From an uncultured Roseobacter sp. (lineage in GTDB: Bacteria > Pseudomonadota > Alphaproteobacteria > Rhodobacterales > Rhodobacteraceae): a stretch of 64,000 nucleotides of DNA. Both the position numbers and the translations under genes were made by a program. The stretch lies in NCBI RefSeq assembly GCF_947496515.1, contig NZ_CANMDB010000007.1, positions 173,871-237,870 on the forward strand, in the 5' to 3' direction. Positions 20,301 through 28,374 of the stretch are shown in pieces. The notes beneath the pieces are model-generated. The model had not been told where the DNA came from and made no database searches. It saw only the letters and a program-made list of their open reading frames with translations. Positions within the stretch are counted from its first letter, which is position 1. Each line of letters starts with the position of its first letter.

Positions 20301-23300
20301 ACCAAAAACAATCGATACACGCTGTTACCCCTTGGCAAGACCTACGCGGACCTCAGTGCTGATGCACGCGGCTCCGACGAATACAAACGACACGATGCTG
20401 CCGCCAAGCGCTATGAAAGCGATATCCGCCTGTATAAGAGCCAGCTCGCCAGGATAGGCAACGGCAGGCGCAGCGGTAACAAGAAGCGGAACCTGCGCAA
20501 CAAGATCGCAACGGCGGAAACGAATTTGGGAAATTCGCGCTATGCACGCGGCAAGGTCGTCTCGGATTACATCGCCGATCGTGAATCGGAAGTCGATCTC
20601 GAAACCGAGATCAAGCCCATCGACCATTCGCTCAAGGTCTTGCGGACAGCAGACGGTACGCTCATCGAGAAGACCCTGCACTGGAAGGACCACCCCGATA
20701 CGGTGACGCAGACAACCCTTCAGCCAGGCTTTGGCATCCTTCTGCAGGCCACCGGACGTCAGGATGTGTTGGTCGGTACCGATGGCACCGATGTCTTCAC
20801 CGCCGCGGCGACATTTGCGACGCTGAGGGGTGGGGATGGCGTGGACTATTACGTGATCGCGCCGCCTGCCACGCCGGAGGCGATTGCCGATCTCGACGAC
20901 ATGCGGCGCGACATCACGCGCGAGATCGCGGAGATCGACGCGCTGGAGCACAACGAACGCAAGATGCTTACAAATCGCCGGGAAACGTTGCTTACCGCCC
21001 GTGACGTGTTCGATGCACAGCACGCCAAGATGCTGGCACGCCGGACCACGGTGATTGAAAATTTCAGTACCGACCGCGTCGCGCTGGCTGGCGAGAGCCA
21101 GTTGGTGACCGATGCGCTGATCGTCGGTGTGGATCGCCACGATCTGCGCGTTCGCCGTGGCCTGGGCTCGGGTTCCAACAGTGTTGTGCTGGAGGATTTG
21201 GCAAACGATGCGATTGGCAAGGTTGTCCTGCACGATTTCATGGTGTCGGAGGAACACCGCCACATCATGGTCGTGGATAAAACCGGTGCAGCCTATGAGC
21301 TAAGCCTAAAAGACGGGGTCCCCGTTCTGTCGGACGTCGGTGTGCTTAGCCTGGATGATAGCGGCAATGTGCATACCGCCGCCATTGCCGCCAATCTTAT
21401 TGTCGGTGGCGCAGGCAATGATGAGCTGACCGCACAGTCAGACGGGGCCGTCGGTGGCGATTTCCTCTTGGGTGGGGATGGTGATGACACGCTGACCGAC
21501 AGCGATGGCGATGACAGCCTGTTCGGCGATGCGGGCGATGATATCATCCAGCTGACGGGCAAAGGCAACGATACCGTCATGTTGGGCGCAGGCCAGGATC
21601 AGGTGATGGTCGGCCCACAGGCCGAGGGAACCAAAACGATCCTGATAGAAGGCGCAGCTATTGGCGCGACCCGTATCGCGATCGTCCACGCGGTGAGCGA
21701 CGCGCCTGCCGCTGGTGGAGATCTTGATCGCAATTCGCAGCTGAACATACGTCGGACAAACGCCAGCGACCTGATCGTTGAGTTTGCGAACGACGCGTTC
21801 GGTGAACAAGGTCGCGCGCGGCTGGTCCTTGCCGGTTACTTCCTGGAGGAGAACTGGCGCAGCGTTGATATCGAGTTGGAAACGCGTATCGATCTGCTCG
21901 ACCAGCCAGACGAGGTATCTACCAGGACCTACAGCGCACTGGATCTCTACAGGCTGGCCCTTCAGGCGCCCTTCGTTTCATCGGAGGACGACTTTATCGA
22001 ACTTGACGCCGTGGTTGCCAATAACGTGTCGGCAGGTGACGGCGACGATACCGTGATCGTGCGGGACATCACCGGCGATACGACCAGCTTTGCCAAGCAG
22101 CGCCTCAACGGCGGGGACGGGGATGACGTCATTCATTCTCACCTCGGGGTGGATTTCCTGATCGGCGGCGACGGCGATGATGTGCTCACGGATATGGGCA
22201 ATCTCAAAGGCGGTACGGATCGGCTTTCGGGCGGGTCGGGCGATGACTGGATCACGGGATCGCTCGACAGTCTCAATTTCATCAACGGTGGAAGCGGCGA
22301 CGACCGGGTGAGGGGCCGTGGCACTGTGCAGGGCGGCGCGGGCAGCGACATCGTCGAAGGCAGCGATGCCGCGGATACACTGTATGGCGGCGAAATACGC
22401 AAACCCCTGGAAGCACGGGAAGAGGATGTTGATTACATCCATGGTTACGGCGGGGACGATACCATCATCGGCACGGACGGCCGCGATATCGTCGATGGCG
22501 GCGCGGGAGACGATACGATCCGTACCAACGGTGGCGATGATCTGATTTTTGCCTCCGATGGCACCGACAGGATTGATGCAGGCGATAGCGACGACGTGCT
22601 GTCCTTTGCGATGTTCGGCCGGGCCGTAACGCAGGCGGATCTGCCGGAGATCGCCGGGGTCGAGCATATTGGCGGCTCTCTTTATGACGACCGTTTGCAT
22701 ACCGCAGGCGATATGGTCTCGCTCTCGGGCGGTGCCGGGGATGATCATCTGTCGGTTGGAAGCGGCAGCTTCACCCGCATGCAAACGCTGACCGGCGGCG
22801 CGGGTCATGACACGCTGATCGGCAGCACCCGCGCAGATCTGTTGATTGGCGATGCACAATGGCTCGTCACGTCAGAAGCTCTGGCCGCTTACGAGCAGGC
22901 GCTGTTGTCAGCAGATCCGAACCGGACGCCGCTGATGACCCAAGGCACTATCGTGCAGTCTGCCATGGCCCTGGGTGCCGAAGCGCGCAGATTGGCAGAC
23001 GAGCTGTCGCCTTTCTCCACCAGTGAGACATGGGCTTACGTGGCCGCCGCTCTGACCCCTTACTGGTCGGAGATCGCGCTGCCGGACGGCGGCTTTGACG
23101 CCGAGGCACTTTTGCCCGAAAACCAGCTGAGCACCTATCCGTCAGGGCAGGCGCCCGCGGGTTGGACGGCATTGCCCAGTAGCGTTCTGGGCTGGGGAAA
23201 TATCGGCAGCGACCTTCTGCAGAGCCCCACATCCAGCAGCGACAAGGTTGCGGTGTTGCATAGTGGCGGGATCCTCAACGAGGTTGGCGAGGCATTCGAT

Positions 23301-24062
23301 AGCAGCAAGACCTACCGCCTCAGTGCCGACCTTGGCCGGACCAAACAATGGTCGCTCAAGTTCGCGCTGCGTCTTTATGCCGGGGACAAGATGATCGCGG
23401 AAGTTACGGACGAGAGCACCGACATCATCAAATTCAAGACCGAAGGCACCGTGGCTGTCCAGGTGATGGGGGCGGATTTTGCCGCTCATGATGGCGCGGA
23501 CTTGCGGGTCGAGATTGTGAACCGCCGGGATGACAACCCCTACTGGGTCGACAATGTCACGCTTGCCGCGCGCGAGACCTATTCCTACGGCGGCGCGCGT
23601 GGCCCCGCCGGTGATGACACGCTGGTTTCGGGCGGCGGGAACGACTTGCTGTTCGGCGGTGCGGGCGACGATCACTATCAGATCACGACCGTCAACGGTC
23701 AGGTCGATGACGTCACCATCGTCGATCTCGAAGGCAATGATACGCTTGCCTTTGACCGCGCAGCCCCGGCGACTCACTTCTGGCTGAAACGGGAAGCCGA
23801 AGATCTGATCGTGCTGCGAAAGCGGTTTGGCGGTGAGGTCGCGCGCACGACCATCCGCGGTCATTTCGCCAACGTCGATCACCGCATTGAGGAGATCACC
23901 ATCTCGGATGGCGACCTGTCGCTTTCGGGTGCCAATATCGACAAGCTGGTCGATGTGATGGCAGCGCATCGTCGCTTTGATGTCACGGCAGCCGTTGAGG
24001 GCGTCCCGGGCAAAACCGTGGAGAATGAGATCAACCGGCTCTGGGCGACCGTTCCTACTTGA
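11358..24062 (+). CDS. Giant RTX toxin-like protein with TcdA/TcdB-like pore region (4234 residues)
   Basis: The ATG at 11358 has GGAGAAA just upstream and the frame is open for 12.7 kb. Order of regions: about 1-790, beta-rich propeller-like repeats (DASGRAWEV, DRDGNIQAVG types); about 790-1850, mixed helical and beta regions of no family I recognise; about 1890-2030, a C58/YopT-like core with GRLRALSAGYM, GTHEFVLS and FFDPNFGRF, in which the Cys position is Leu1900 while His1996 and Asp2015 remain; about 2265-2460, hydrophobic helices ending in AVEQIKEVIHL...GWNAFWG, like the pore domain of TcdA/TcdB-type toxins; then RTX GGxGxDxUx repeats near 2770, 3350-3420, 3580-3755 and 4082-4110, with a jelly-roll-like insert near 3930-4070. 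No Sec signal; export by the upstream type I system is likely. Pore and protease-like calls are by eye. Confidence 0.85.
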   Translation: MSDRKIRTKTGYIYDFDNYVGGTSGKITITAPDQTKREVETPFKVRNLQVVEMPGGDHFVWALQRNGQIEVVALDDAGELDYTRSKILSGMFNATGRRYSHIAVGASGAYAVDDAGYMYGFIHGTDPEGFFKSGEPVIPDPARIAEATVNTAGKLVLTDKSGTVTTIDTFDAQALALTADLIAAPDGSERYFLSGTQIYRKAAGSEQWLRVAGLEPVIDIWRNADATGTQAGSVFVKLAGSGAIMRFDGQAFAAIDTDAVPTAETVKYLTNGAGGSWSLGLDGRITTADGAVLSIPDAPGPAPVRIVDFAVAANRVIAVDASGRAWEVTGETTATQLGDGEGYNQANIDAQGRIILRHRGDGVQAPTRFDVVEGDALRPLIGVDQPAQIVLDAAHEGTMIVDPDGRRYSLIGGSVHYFDHQEGAWFPTGADDVRSLVLGADGGLYAQVGPSRIWKLDRYGQPQQYLTDTVTATTPDGEDHRQRMVSTTLDMNIESFAVDRDGNIQAVGQLRRDAGGEATKEVIFVPSTQNKWNEQLFALSGPAVANDETQITWSIDGALKTHVLDVRQQLRVGDKTYYLSDTYGVWSWQDGAYAPEHIVAPELTPETLFATPDGRLGVRAADGTQQIFNDHLWSAPAEPLQTIPDFLRNLPTDRRMQITVDRDGVTWVLLTGNNAEPELRRWSKATGSTTIANLNDLQDGRTATAIGLDANGGLLVTGAVLATDDQKQFRANSDGSWSLVDQRSVPTTFDKFFDNVQRKNNSIKLQSFIGRTEWARWYMGAWEKMQGTRNRADLRTTRSVSYFSGLKNYVAWAYEAIKDYLSYGAPWRVDFMSRAEVSNHNRQLRRLPLVGLYDADADLRDADTKALFAETKERLTASSLDALQLIKTIIPSYKSSYVGDGTPIFRNPVLSDLYNRRVALFGENDPLALALFDIKDTNKISQGRNRVDLLIGAMIEDQVTLEQMSTADTAEELRQTAAQHAESRWVQARRIGYSSVYQVGRAVVGLKKLRSIFERDQFSAGVVTSEGVTTGTAKDTMLDLIRSMRSGESVSFESTADREATLYRIVKGGNIALGGAGVGEGRLHAGIKDDRGVGFSVKRTATGWDITLDRYYQSGQDIEAVLGLSFNPAYFLDIEGGLRARRKHKTERAVKFSIDGTNGEQLQRVMNGLMTGDVDAVETLMREAKENSASVKEKSSYRVGLSFTAALLGKISVTDGYVGDGSPTPDTAYLRAKYLGFFADFNVIATDFVRKQEVSTNANGVSQIAVSSETVSKIHDKTSVESYYLALATRGFTEAELRQTPGRDGDGADFAGTPDSIPAFGGEIYKEFQEWAKKLSKVERAFVPDPEKISLEFDRDGNLIGATYDVEIDRTAAFLDTRAYRDLVATMSADERRAFDTDLQKALAFTNPENQKAIADGLQALRAAAVSNGASDTELAKIDRMIGRSAFLDRYDNQNIVSALKDISGWSPFRSRSAEEKRIAKGLLKRLGNRQWRKPTNLDLDKMNIEMSFSKEVVALIGNQNAEGGRSEFRTKALKEGLSVDAPRISKITIDNSRSARGYRGASGLFFYLTSTRGMKLKRLGALMTFPVDGEGRSRYKSSDSTGDIFDTGRSYDVTDNAQRNRIVRQVAHGLNNLRVIAPYGIGPDGTTATAAQTPDNRTIYFINGVPTIKVGAKVVILPLAAVEALIAQDTDNNGTVINDTMAQGESLRLLLPEPIADYDTLKTRAAVNPGRISASPGNNLPDDPATLLDMLKSDPGSFERLTVRQRYVLGTIFAQGGAGGDGVAVDGAFYSDRAFLKKTLSPSSRIPKIFWRRSESEYNLYRTALGDQAVIEGRVRVSEAVAHLRLARTGTLPSLSGRMTILNALSNVYGVRNPDYSLKTVNAFQSHAVSGAGTETGRLRALSAGYMLALLSDDRSEAASYLEAINRQDDAAGLTFGEDFGSQLVALEQLSSGDNAPFERSSRTLKELIGAVVRADVSGTPVGTDSAQQFQLGTHEFVLSKEAKGGKVVYAFFDPNFGRFEIAGPANPDAAQTNRVISALKATITAHLNKKIKNAGPVKTLGAHYGVPVQKESADIGDLRVETLTRKATADLTPAATAAINDVQASAEALNGEVRRATETKVKVGDGSYTLADLRRAGLTVPDGVTDVTVTLRDQMQNGAQIFDPGRFSSFMIDTVQIGTARSFARMIGSVLSLAPPNVNVDGLIAGDAGATSARQAAEDGLRIVSTYQMDSLRAEQALVSAVKQRGVSNPQPSAMARFAGRADGFASGIGILQGLVGLTNMTSRSQLAGLSDREIDQIMIDQKVAAASLGAELGGPLTQMTSGWVASRLSGATSPARRMTQYVAAQASKAFGGLLGIAGAAFGLYFTIRAAEDAARTDDPRLKEIFTVNAALSGVGAVAGLAGMIAVAAAVPVVGWIALGVGVLAGLGTGIYNAVKAVEQIKEVIHLNPLQTLNEGWNAFWGMGPSNETRRRLAQVSNAEHRKAVFDYYNNSKGRDWAENELWQVRQYGGTLGKSFIMGLHRSPDIQENKLWKVQINGWWPHDRGRYYDEGGKDKFATRREAEAWRDHPDRDKGRKYRVVESAHKTYEVKANDKMFTVNDSFVVVDGKVVIDTGGRHVQAFRNIATDITPSLARLQNPHIIQLNAGTDKVRTLVHDRRVVVFAKDGQKSILLGENDDTVVLDEVLDHAVTGTISGGFGEDVLVLKGALARDHTANVTVDLTASRVAIEKVRHSGGTASKVLDYSFNALNFENYVGIRDVAETVHGTDGNNALNGQGGGGTFYGHGGDDMITAGGSYADIRRVDTVKTYPNTAAGIVKRAVQAAKIAIQRTRRQLELNVAKSKIVNTVIHAGAGNDRVVIARGHAGTENITIHDTTEAGGTLSISMDYALEEIQEISAQADRSLLLKLKGDDAARTTVRVAGFWNEDWTRRDMGFSLMTNDGFTVAPTVAVHAPNPGFDTAKSALGFVVSYNFASDSNVKTKNNRYTLLPLGKTYADLSADARGSDEYKRHDAAAKRYESDIRLYKSQLARIGNGRRSGNKKRNLRNKIATAETNLGNSRYARGKVVSDYIADRESEVDLETEIKPIDHSLKVLRTADGTLIEKTLHWKDHPDTVTQTTLQPGFGILLQATGRQDVLVGTDGTDVFTAAATFATLRGGDGVDYYVIAPPATPEAIADLDDMRRDITREIAEIDALEHNERKMLTNRRETLLTARDVFDAQHAKMLARRTTVIENFSTDRVALAGESQLVTDALIVGVDRHDLRVRRGLGSGSNSVVLEDLANDAIGKVVLHDFMVSEEHRHIMVVDKTGAAYELSLKDGVPVLSDVGVLSLDDSGNVHTAAIAANLIVGGAGNDELTAQSDGAVGGDFLLGGDGDDTLTDSDGDDSLFGDAGDDIIQLTGKGNDTVMLGAGQDQVMVGPQAEGTKTILIEGAAIGATRIAIVHAVSDAPAAGGDLDRNSQLNIRRTNASDLIVEFANDAFGEQGRARLVLAGYFLEENWRSVDIELETRIDLLDQPDEVSTRTYSALDLYRLALQAPFVSSEDDFIELDAVVANNVSAGDGDDTVIVRDITGDTTSFAKQRLNGGDGDDVIHSHLGVDFLIGGDGDDVLTDMGNLKGGTDRLSGGSGDDWITGSLDSLNFINGGSGDDRVRGRGTVQGGAGSDIVEGSDAADTLYGGEIRKPLEAREEDVDYIHGYGGDDTIIGTDGRDIVDGGAGDDTIRTNGGDDLIFASDGTDRIDAGDSDDVLSFAMFGRAVTQADLPEIAGVEHIGGSLYDDRLHTAGDMVSLSGGAGDDHLSVGSGSFTRMQTLTGGAGHDTLIGSTRADLLIGDAQWLVTSEALAAYEQALLSADPNRTPLMTQGTIVQSAMALGAEARRLADELSPFSTSETWAYVAAALTPYWSEIALPDGGFDAEALLPENQLSTYPSGQAPAGWTALPSSVLGWGNIGSDLLQSPTSSSDKVAVLHSGGILNEVGEAFDSSKTYRLSADLGRTKQWSLKFALRLYAGDKMIAEVTDESTDIIKFKTEGTVAVQVMGADFAAHDGADLRVEIVNRRDDNPYWVDNVTLAARETYSYGGARGPAGDDTLVSGGGNDLLFGGAGDDHYQITTVNGQVDDVTIVDLEGNDTLAFDRAAPATHFWLKREAEDLIVLRKRFGGEVARTTIRGHFANVDHRIEEITISDGDLSLSGANIDKLVDVMAAHRRFDVTAAVEGVPGKTVENEINRLWATVPT
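21400..21620 (+). repeat. RTX nonapeptide block in the giant protein
   Basis: Tandem GGxGxDxUx-type motifs are read as IVGGAGNDELT, LLGGDGDDTLT, LFGDAGDDIIQ and MLGAGQDQVMV. These are calcium-binding beta-roll repeats typical of type I secreted proteins. Confidence 0.8.
22094..22620 (+). repeat. Main RTX nonapeptide block in the giant protein
   Basis: About ten calcium-binding motifs are seen (LNGGDGDDVIH, LIGGDGDDVLT, LSGGSGDDWIT, INGGSGDDRVR, VDGGAGDDTIR and others), with irregular spacers instead of a continuous roll. The encoded protein stretch is about residues 3580-3755. Confidence 0.8.
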
Positions 24063-24239
24063 TCCATCGGTACCACTGCGGTTCTCGACGGTGACGGCGG
24101 GGTTGTTACAGACCGACCCGTCGGCCTGCGTGTGGCGCTGGACATGAAAAAACCCATAAAAAATGGATGATCTGCGCGGAAAACTCTTGCTGTAAACTTG
24201 TATACAGGTTTATCTCTACGCAGTAGTGGAGACCAAACC
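24063..24239. other. Short intergenic region carrying the aap promoter area
   Basis: No gene. An A-rich stretch (ATGAAAAAACCCATAAAAAA) precedes the TGTATACA box. No clear rho-independent terminator after the giant gene was seen. Confidence 0.5.
24199..24206. promoter_or_regulatory. Putative GntR operator (TGTATACA box 4)
   Basis: The sequence ACTTGTATACAGG lies 34 bases before the aapQ ATG and matches box 1 over CTTGTATACAGG (12 bases). Its presence inside an upstream in-frame extension of aapQ is one reason for choosing the later ATG at 24240. Confidence 0.5.
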
Positions 24240-25382
24240 ATGCGCAAGCAGATCGTCAGCACAAGCCTCATTTGGCAGATCGCGTTTTTTTGTGCGGTGG
24301 TCTACGGCGCCGCGGTTGCAGTGCAGAACGTCGAAGCCAACCTCGCCCGCGCGGGCATCGCTGTCTCGTTCAGCTTTATGAACAGCCAGGCGGGGTTTGA
24401 CATCAGCGAAAGCCTGATCGAGGTGTCTTCTTCCAGCAGCTACGCGCGCGTCTTCATGGCCGGTGTGTTGAATACTCTGATGCTCTCCGCGGTCTGTATC
24501 GCGGGCGCAACCTTGATTGGTGTGGTCATGGGCGTCTTGCGTGCGAGCACTCATGCACTCGGCACCCGGGTTGCGCATCTCTACATCGAACTGATGCGCA
24601 ACCTGCCCAAGCTGCTGATCCTGCTTGCCTTGTTTCTGGCGGTGATCAACGCATTGCCACCCGTCCGGCAAAGCTGGAGCGTCCTCGACACCATATACGT
24701 GTCAAACCGTGCAATTTACTTTCCGACGCTCGATGCAAGCTCCGGCACGCGGCTGTTGCTGGTTCTTGGGCCGCTCTGGCTGGTCGGTGTTCTGATCGGG
24801 CGTCGTCTCGCAAAACGCTGGCAGGACCGCACGGGAAAAGTGATACCGGTGGTCTGGCCAATGAGCCTTGCCGTGCTGCTCATCCTGGTGGGAACGGCCG
24901 CCTTCGGGCTCGTACGGTTTCCGATTTCGCATCCTGAACTCCGTGGCTTTGACTTTCAGGAAGGTGGTCGGCTGTCGATCCAGTTCGTGGTCCTGGCGGC
25001 GGCGCTGTCCATCTATCACGGCGGTCAGGTGGCTGAGCTGGTGCGCGGTGCCATCGAGGCCGTGCCGTCCGGCCAGTCTGAAGCGGCCAAAGCCAGCGGG
25101 CTGAACTTCGTGCAAAGGATGCGTCTGGTGGTCCTGCCCCAGGCGGTGCGGGTAATCGTGCCGCCGATGGGCAATCAGTATCTCAACATCACCAAAAACA
25201 CCTCCATTGGTCTCGCGGTTGGCTATTCCGACCTGGTGTCTGTCATGACGACGTCGATCAACCAGACCTTTCGCCCGATCGAGCTGATGAGCCTGAGCAT
25301 GTGCATCTACCTGAGCATCTGTCTGACGGTCTCGTTGCTGGTCAACCTCTACAACCGCCACATCGCCTTGAAAGGCCGCTGA
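24240..25382 (+). CDS. aapQ: General L-amino-acid ABC transporter permease AapQ/BztB
   Basis: 380 residues from ATG 24240, after a GGAGA. An N-terminal helix (LIWQIAFFCAVVYGAAVAV) and a second membrane block (about 80-150) precede a long loop, then the conserved permease core with GGQVAELVRGAIEAVPSGQSEAAKASGL, the EAA loop that contacts the ATPase, and PPMGNQYLNITKNTSIGLAVGYSDL. This is the long AapQ/BztB form, which pairs with AapM/BztC in the inner membrane and imports glutamate and other L-amino acids. The stop is directly followed by aapM. A TGTATACA box before the gene links it to the RTX/secretion units. Confidence 0.92.
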   Translation: MRKQIVSTSLIWQIAFFCAVVYGAAVAVQNVEANLARAGIAVSFSFMNSQAGFDISESLIEVSSSSSYARVFMAGVLNTLMLSAVCIAGATLIGVVMGVLRASTHALGTRVAHLYIELMRNLPKLLILLALFLAVINALPPVRQSWSVLDTIYVSNRAIYFPTLDASSGTRLLLVLGPLWLVGVLIGRRLAKRWQDRTGKVIPVVWPMSLAVLLILVGTAAFGLVRFPISHPELRGFDFQEGGRLSIQFVVLAAALSIYHGGQVAELVRGAIEAVPSGQSEAAKASGLNFVQRMRLVVLPQAVRVIVPPMGNQYLNITKNTSIGLAVGYSDLVSVMTTSINQTFRPIELMSLSMCIYLSICLTVSLLVNLYNRHIALKGR

Positions 25383-25383
25383 A

Positions 25384-26463
25384 ATGAGCACCATGACCCA
25401 GGACCCGGTGCTCAGCGCGCCCAAATCGTCCCTGCTCCAGCAGATCAGGCGCAGTCTTTTCAGCAACCGGCGCGACACGGTCATCACTCTGGTGTTGCTG
25501 GCGCTGATCGTGGGCCTGGTGCAGGCAGGCGCCCGCTGGTTGCTCTTTGACGCCGTGCCGCCCTGGGGCCCGGCTACCGCCTGCGCACAAGCCGCCGGGG
25601 CATGCTGGCCGTTTCTGATGGAGAAACACCGGCTGATCCTCTTCGGCACCTACCCGTTTGAGGCCCATTGGCGCCCCCTGCTGGCGAGCCTGACCCTGAT
25701 CGCTGCCGTCGGCATCAGCATGCTGCCACGGATGCACAACATGCGCCTCCTGTGGTTGTGGGCCATGGCAGGTGCGATCTTCTATCTGTTGATGCGCGGC
25801 GGGCTCGGAGGGCTGGACCTCGTTCAGCCCGAACGCTGGAATGGTCTGCCGGTGTTGCTGATGCTGGCCATTTTCGGGTTGGTCTTTGCCTTTCCGATCG
25901 GTGTCGTGCTGGCGCTCGCCCGGCACCAGGACAGCCTGCCCGTTATCCGGGCGTTTGCGGTTTTCTACATCGAGATTGTGCGCGGCGTGCCGATGATCAT
26001 GGTGCTGTTTCTGGGGCTTTTCGTGCTGCCGCTGATGATGCCCGAGGGTGTGTCGCTGAACCCTCTTCTCACCACCATGATCGCGCTGGTTTTCTTTCAC
26101 GCTGCCTATTTCGCGGAATCGGTGCGCGGCGGGCTGCAATCGGTTCCGGCAGGTCAGTACGAGGCGGCCGACAGCCAAGGATTGAACTACGCACAGAAGA
26201 CCCGGCTGGTGATCCTGCCGCAGGCGCTCTCCCGCTCCATGCCCGGCATCATGAACACGGTGCTGGGTGCTTACAAAGACACATCGCTTGTGGTCATCAT
26301 CGGCATTCACGACATCATGGCAACGGCCAAGATGGCTTTCAGCGATCCGAATTGGCAACGCTACGGGCTGGAGGCTTATCTCCTCGTTGGCCTGTGGTAC
26401 CTCGCCACCTGCTGGTGCCTGTCCTCCTACAGCCGCTGGCTGGAACGAAGAACACCCCAATGA
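25384..26463 (+). CDS. aapM: General L-amino-acid ABC transporter permease AapM/BztC
   Basis: 359 residues, starting one base after the aapQ stop. Several membrane segments are visible (LVLLALIVGLVQAG, LLLMLAIFGLVFAFPIGVVLAL). The EAA loop reads FFHAAYFAESVRGGLQSVPAGQYEAADSQGL, split here only for description, followed by LPQALSRSMPGIMNTVLG and KDTSLVVIIGIHDI. It is the partner permease of AapQ. It is followed by the binding-protein gene after 28 bases, so the order is Q-M-J-P instead of the more usual J-Q-M-P. Confidence 0.92.
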   Translation: MSTMTQDPVLSAPKSSLLQQIRRSLFSNRRDTVITLVLLALIVGLVQAGARWLLFDAVPPWGPATACAQAAGACWPFLMEKHRLILFGTYPFEAHWRPLLASLTLIAAVGISMLPRMHNMRLLWLWAMAGAIFYLLMRGGLGGLDLVQPERWNGLPVLLMLAIFGLVFAFPIGVVLALARHQDSLPVIRAFAVFYIEIVRGVPMIMVLFLGLFVLPLMMPEGVSLNPLLTTMIALVFFHAAYFAESVRGGLQSVPAGQYEAADSQGLNYAQKTRLVILPQALSRSMPGIMNTVLGAYKDTSLVVIIGIHDIMATAKMAFSDPNWQRYGLEAYLLVGLWYLATCWCLSSYSRWLERRTPQ

Positions 26464-26491
26464 TCCCAACAAACCAATAAGGAAGTCACTT

Positions 26492-27529
26492 ATGAAATCC
26501 CTTCGACATCTACTCGCCGCCGGTGCCCTGCTGGCATTGCCGACTGCTGTCATGGCCGGGCCGGTCTTTGACCAGATCAAGAGCAGCGATAGCATAATCT
26601 GCCTTGTGAACACCAATTCGCCCGGCTTCTCGGTGCCGGACAGCCAGGGGGTCTATCAGGGCTTCAATACCGATTTCTGCCGCATGGCCGCCGCCGCGAT
26701 CCTGGGCGATGCGTCGAAGGCAGATATCCGCGGCATCGGGTTCTCCGACAGCATGAAAACCATCGTGGCACAGAACGCGCACATGGCCTCAAGGAGCATC
26801 ACGCGCACGGGAACGCGCGATGCCAATCCGGGCATGAATTTTGTCGCCACAACCTTCTACGATGGTCAGGGGTTTCTGGTCGCCAAGGAACTCGGCGTCT
26901 CCTCCGCGGCAGAACTGGCAGGGGCCACGGTCTGCGCCGAGGAAGGCTCGACCACACTTCTGAACATTGCGGATTGGTTTTCCGACCGTGACATTGCCTA
27001 CCGGGTGGAAAACATCGCTGACAAAAGCGCGCGGTTGCAGGCTTTCTTCACTGGCAAATGCGATGTCCTCGCCAGCGACCGAACGGCGCTGAACTCCGAC
27101 CGGCTGCTGGCCGAGACGCCAACCGCCTACAAGGTGCTGCCGGAAGTGATCTCAAACGAGCCGCTGACCCTGTTGGCCCAGCCCGATCCTGCGCTGGAGA
27201 AGGCGCTTTACTGGGGGTTTCAGGTGATGCTGAACGCCGAAAACCTCGGCATCACGTCGGAGAATATCGACGCGATCATGGCCGATCTGCCCAGCCAACC
27301 CAAGGCAGTGCAGCGCCTTTTGGGCACCGACTCGGCTGCAGGCGAGATGGCCGCCCAGATCGGCCTTCCGGCGGAGTGGAGCTACAACATCATCAAACAG
27401 GTCGGCAACTACGCCGAGGTCTACGAGCGGCACTTGGGTGTCGATACCACCTTCGGGCTGGAGCGCTCCCAGACAGCGAACGCTCTTAGTACCGACGGCG
27501 GTCTGATGTACCCCGACCCGATCCGCTGA
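26492..27529 (+). CDS. aapJ: Amino-acid ABC transporter periplasmic binding protein AapJ/BztA
   Basis: 345 residues from ATG 26492, with AAGGAAG 12 bases upstream. A Sec signal peptide ([21 protein letters not shown], cut after AMA-type site at about residue 22) precedes a solute-binding family 3 fold: [27 protein letters not shown], then [14 protein letters not shown] and the Asp-containing [15 protein letters not shown]. The ligand is predicted to be L-amino acids such as glutamate/aspartate by family; specificity is not proven. A strong hairpin follows the gene, which would stabilise this part of the mRNA and raise binding-protein yield. Confidence 0.92.
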   Translation: MKSLRHLLAAGALLALPTAVMAGPVFDQIKSSDSIICLVNTNSPGFSVPDSQGVYQGFNTDFCRMAAAAILGDASKADIRGIGFSDSMKTIVAQNAHMASRSITRTGTRDANPGMNFVATTFYDGQGFLVAKELGVSSAAELAGATVCAEEGSTTLLNIADWFSDRDIAYRVENIADKSARLQAFFTGKCDVLASDRTALNSDRLLAETPTAYKVLPEVISNEPLTLLAQPDPALEKALYWGFQVMLNAENLGITSENIDAIMADLPSQPKAVQRLLGTDSAAGEMAAQIGLPAEWSYNIIKQVGNYAEVYERHLGVDTTFGLERSQTANALSTDGGLMYPDPIR

Positions 27530-27536
27530 AGCGGGC

Positions 27537-27565
27537 CCGGGCGCGGGATCCTCGCGCCCGGTTTT
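27537..27565 (+). terminator. Intra-operon stem-loop after aapJ
   Basis: The stem CCGGGCGCG (27537-27545) pairs perfectly with CGCGCCCGG (27553-27561), with a 7-base loop and then TTTT. It has the form of a rho-independent terminator or mRNA-stabilising element between the binding protein and ATPase genes. Partial read-through into aapP is expected. Confidence 0.75.
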
Positions 27566-27612
27566 CCCTCATCCCCGTTCGCGCAACACCATCTTTGGCA
27601 AAGGACCGAGAT

Positions 27613-28374
<762 letters not shown>

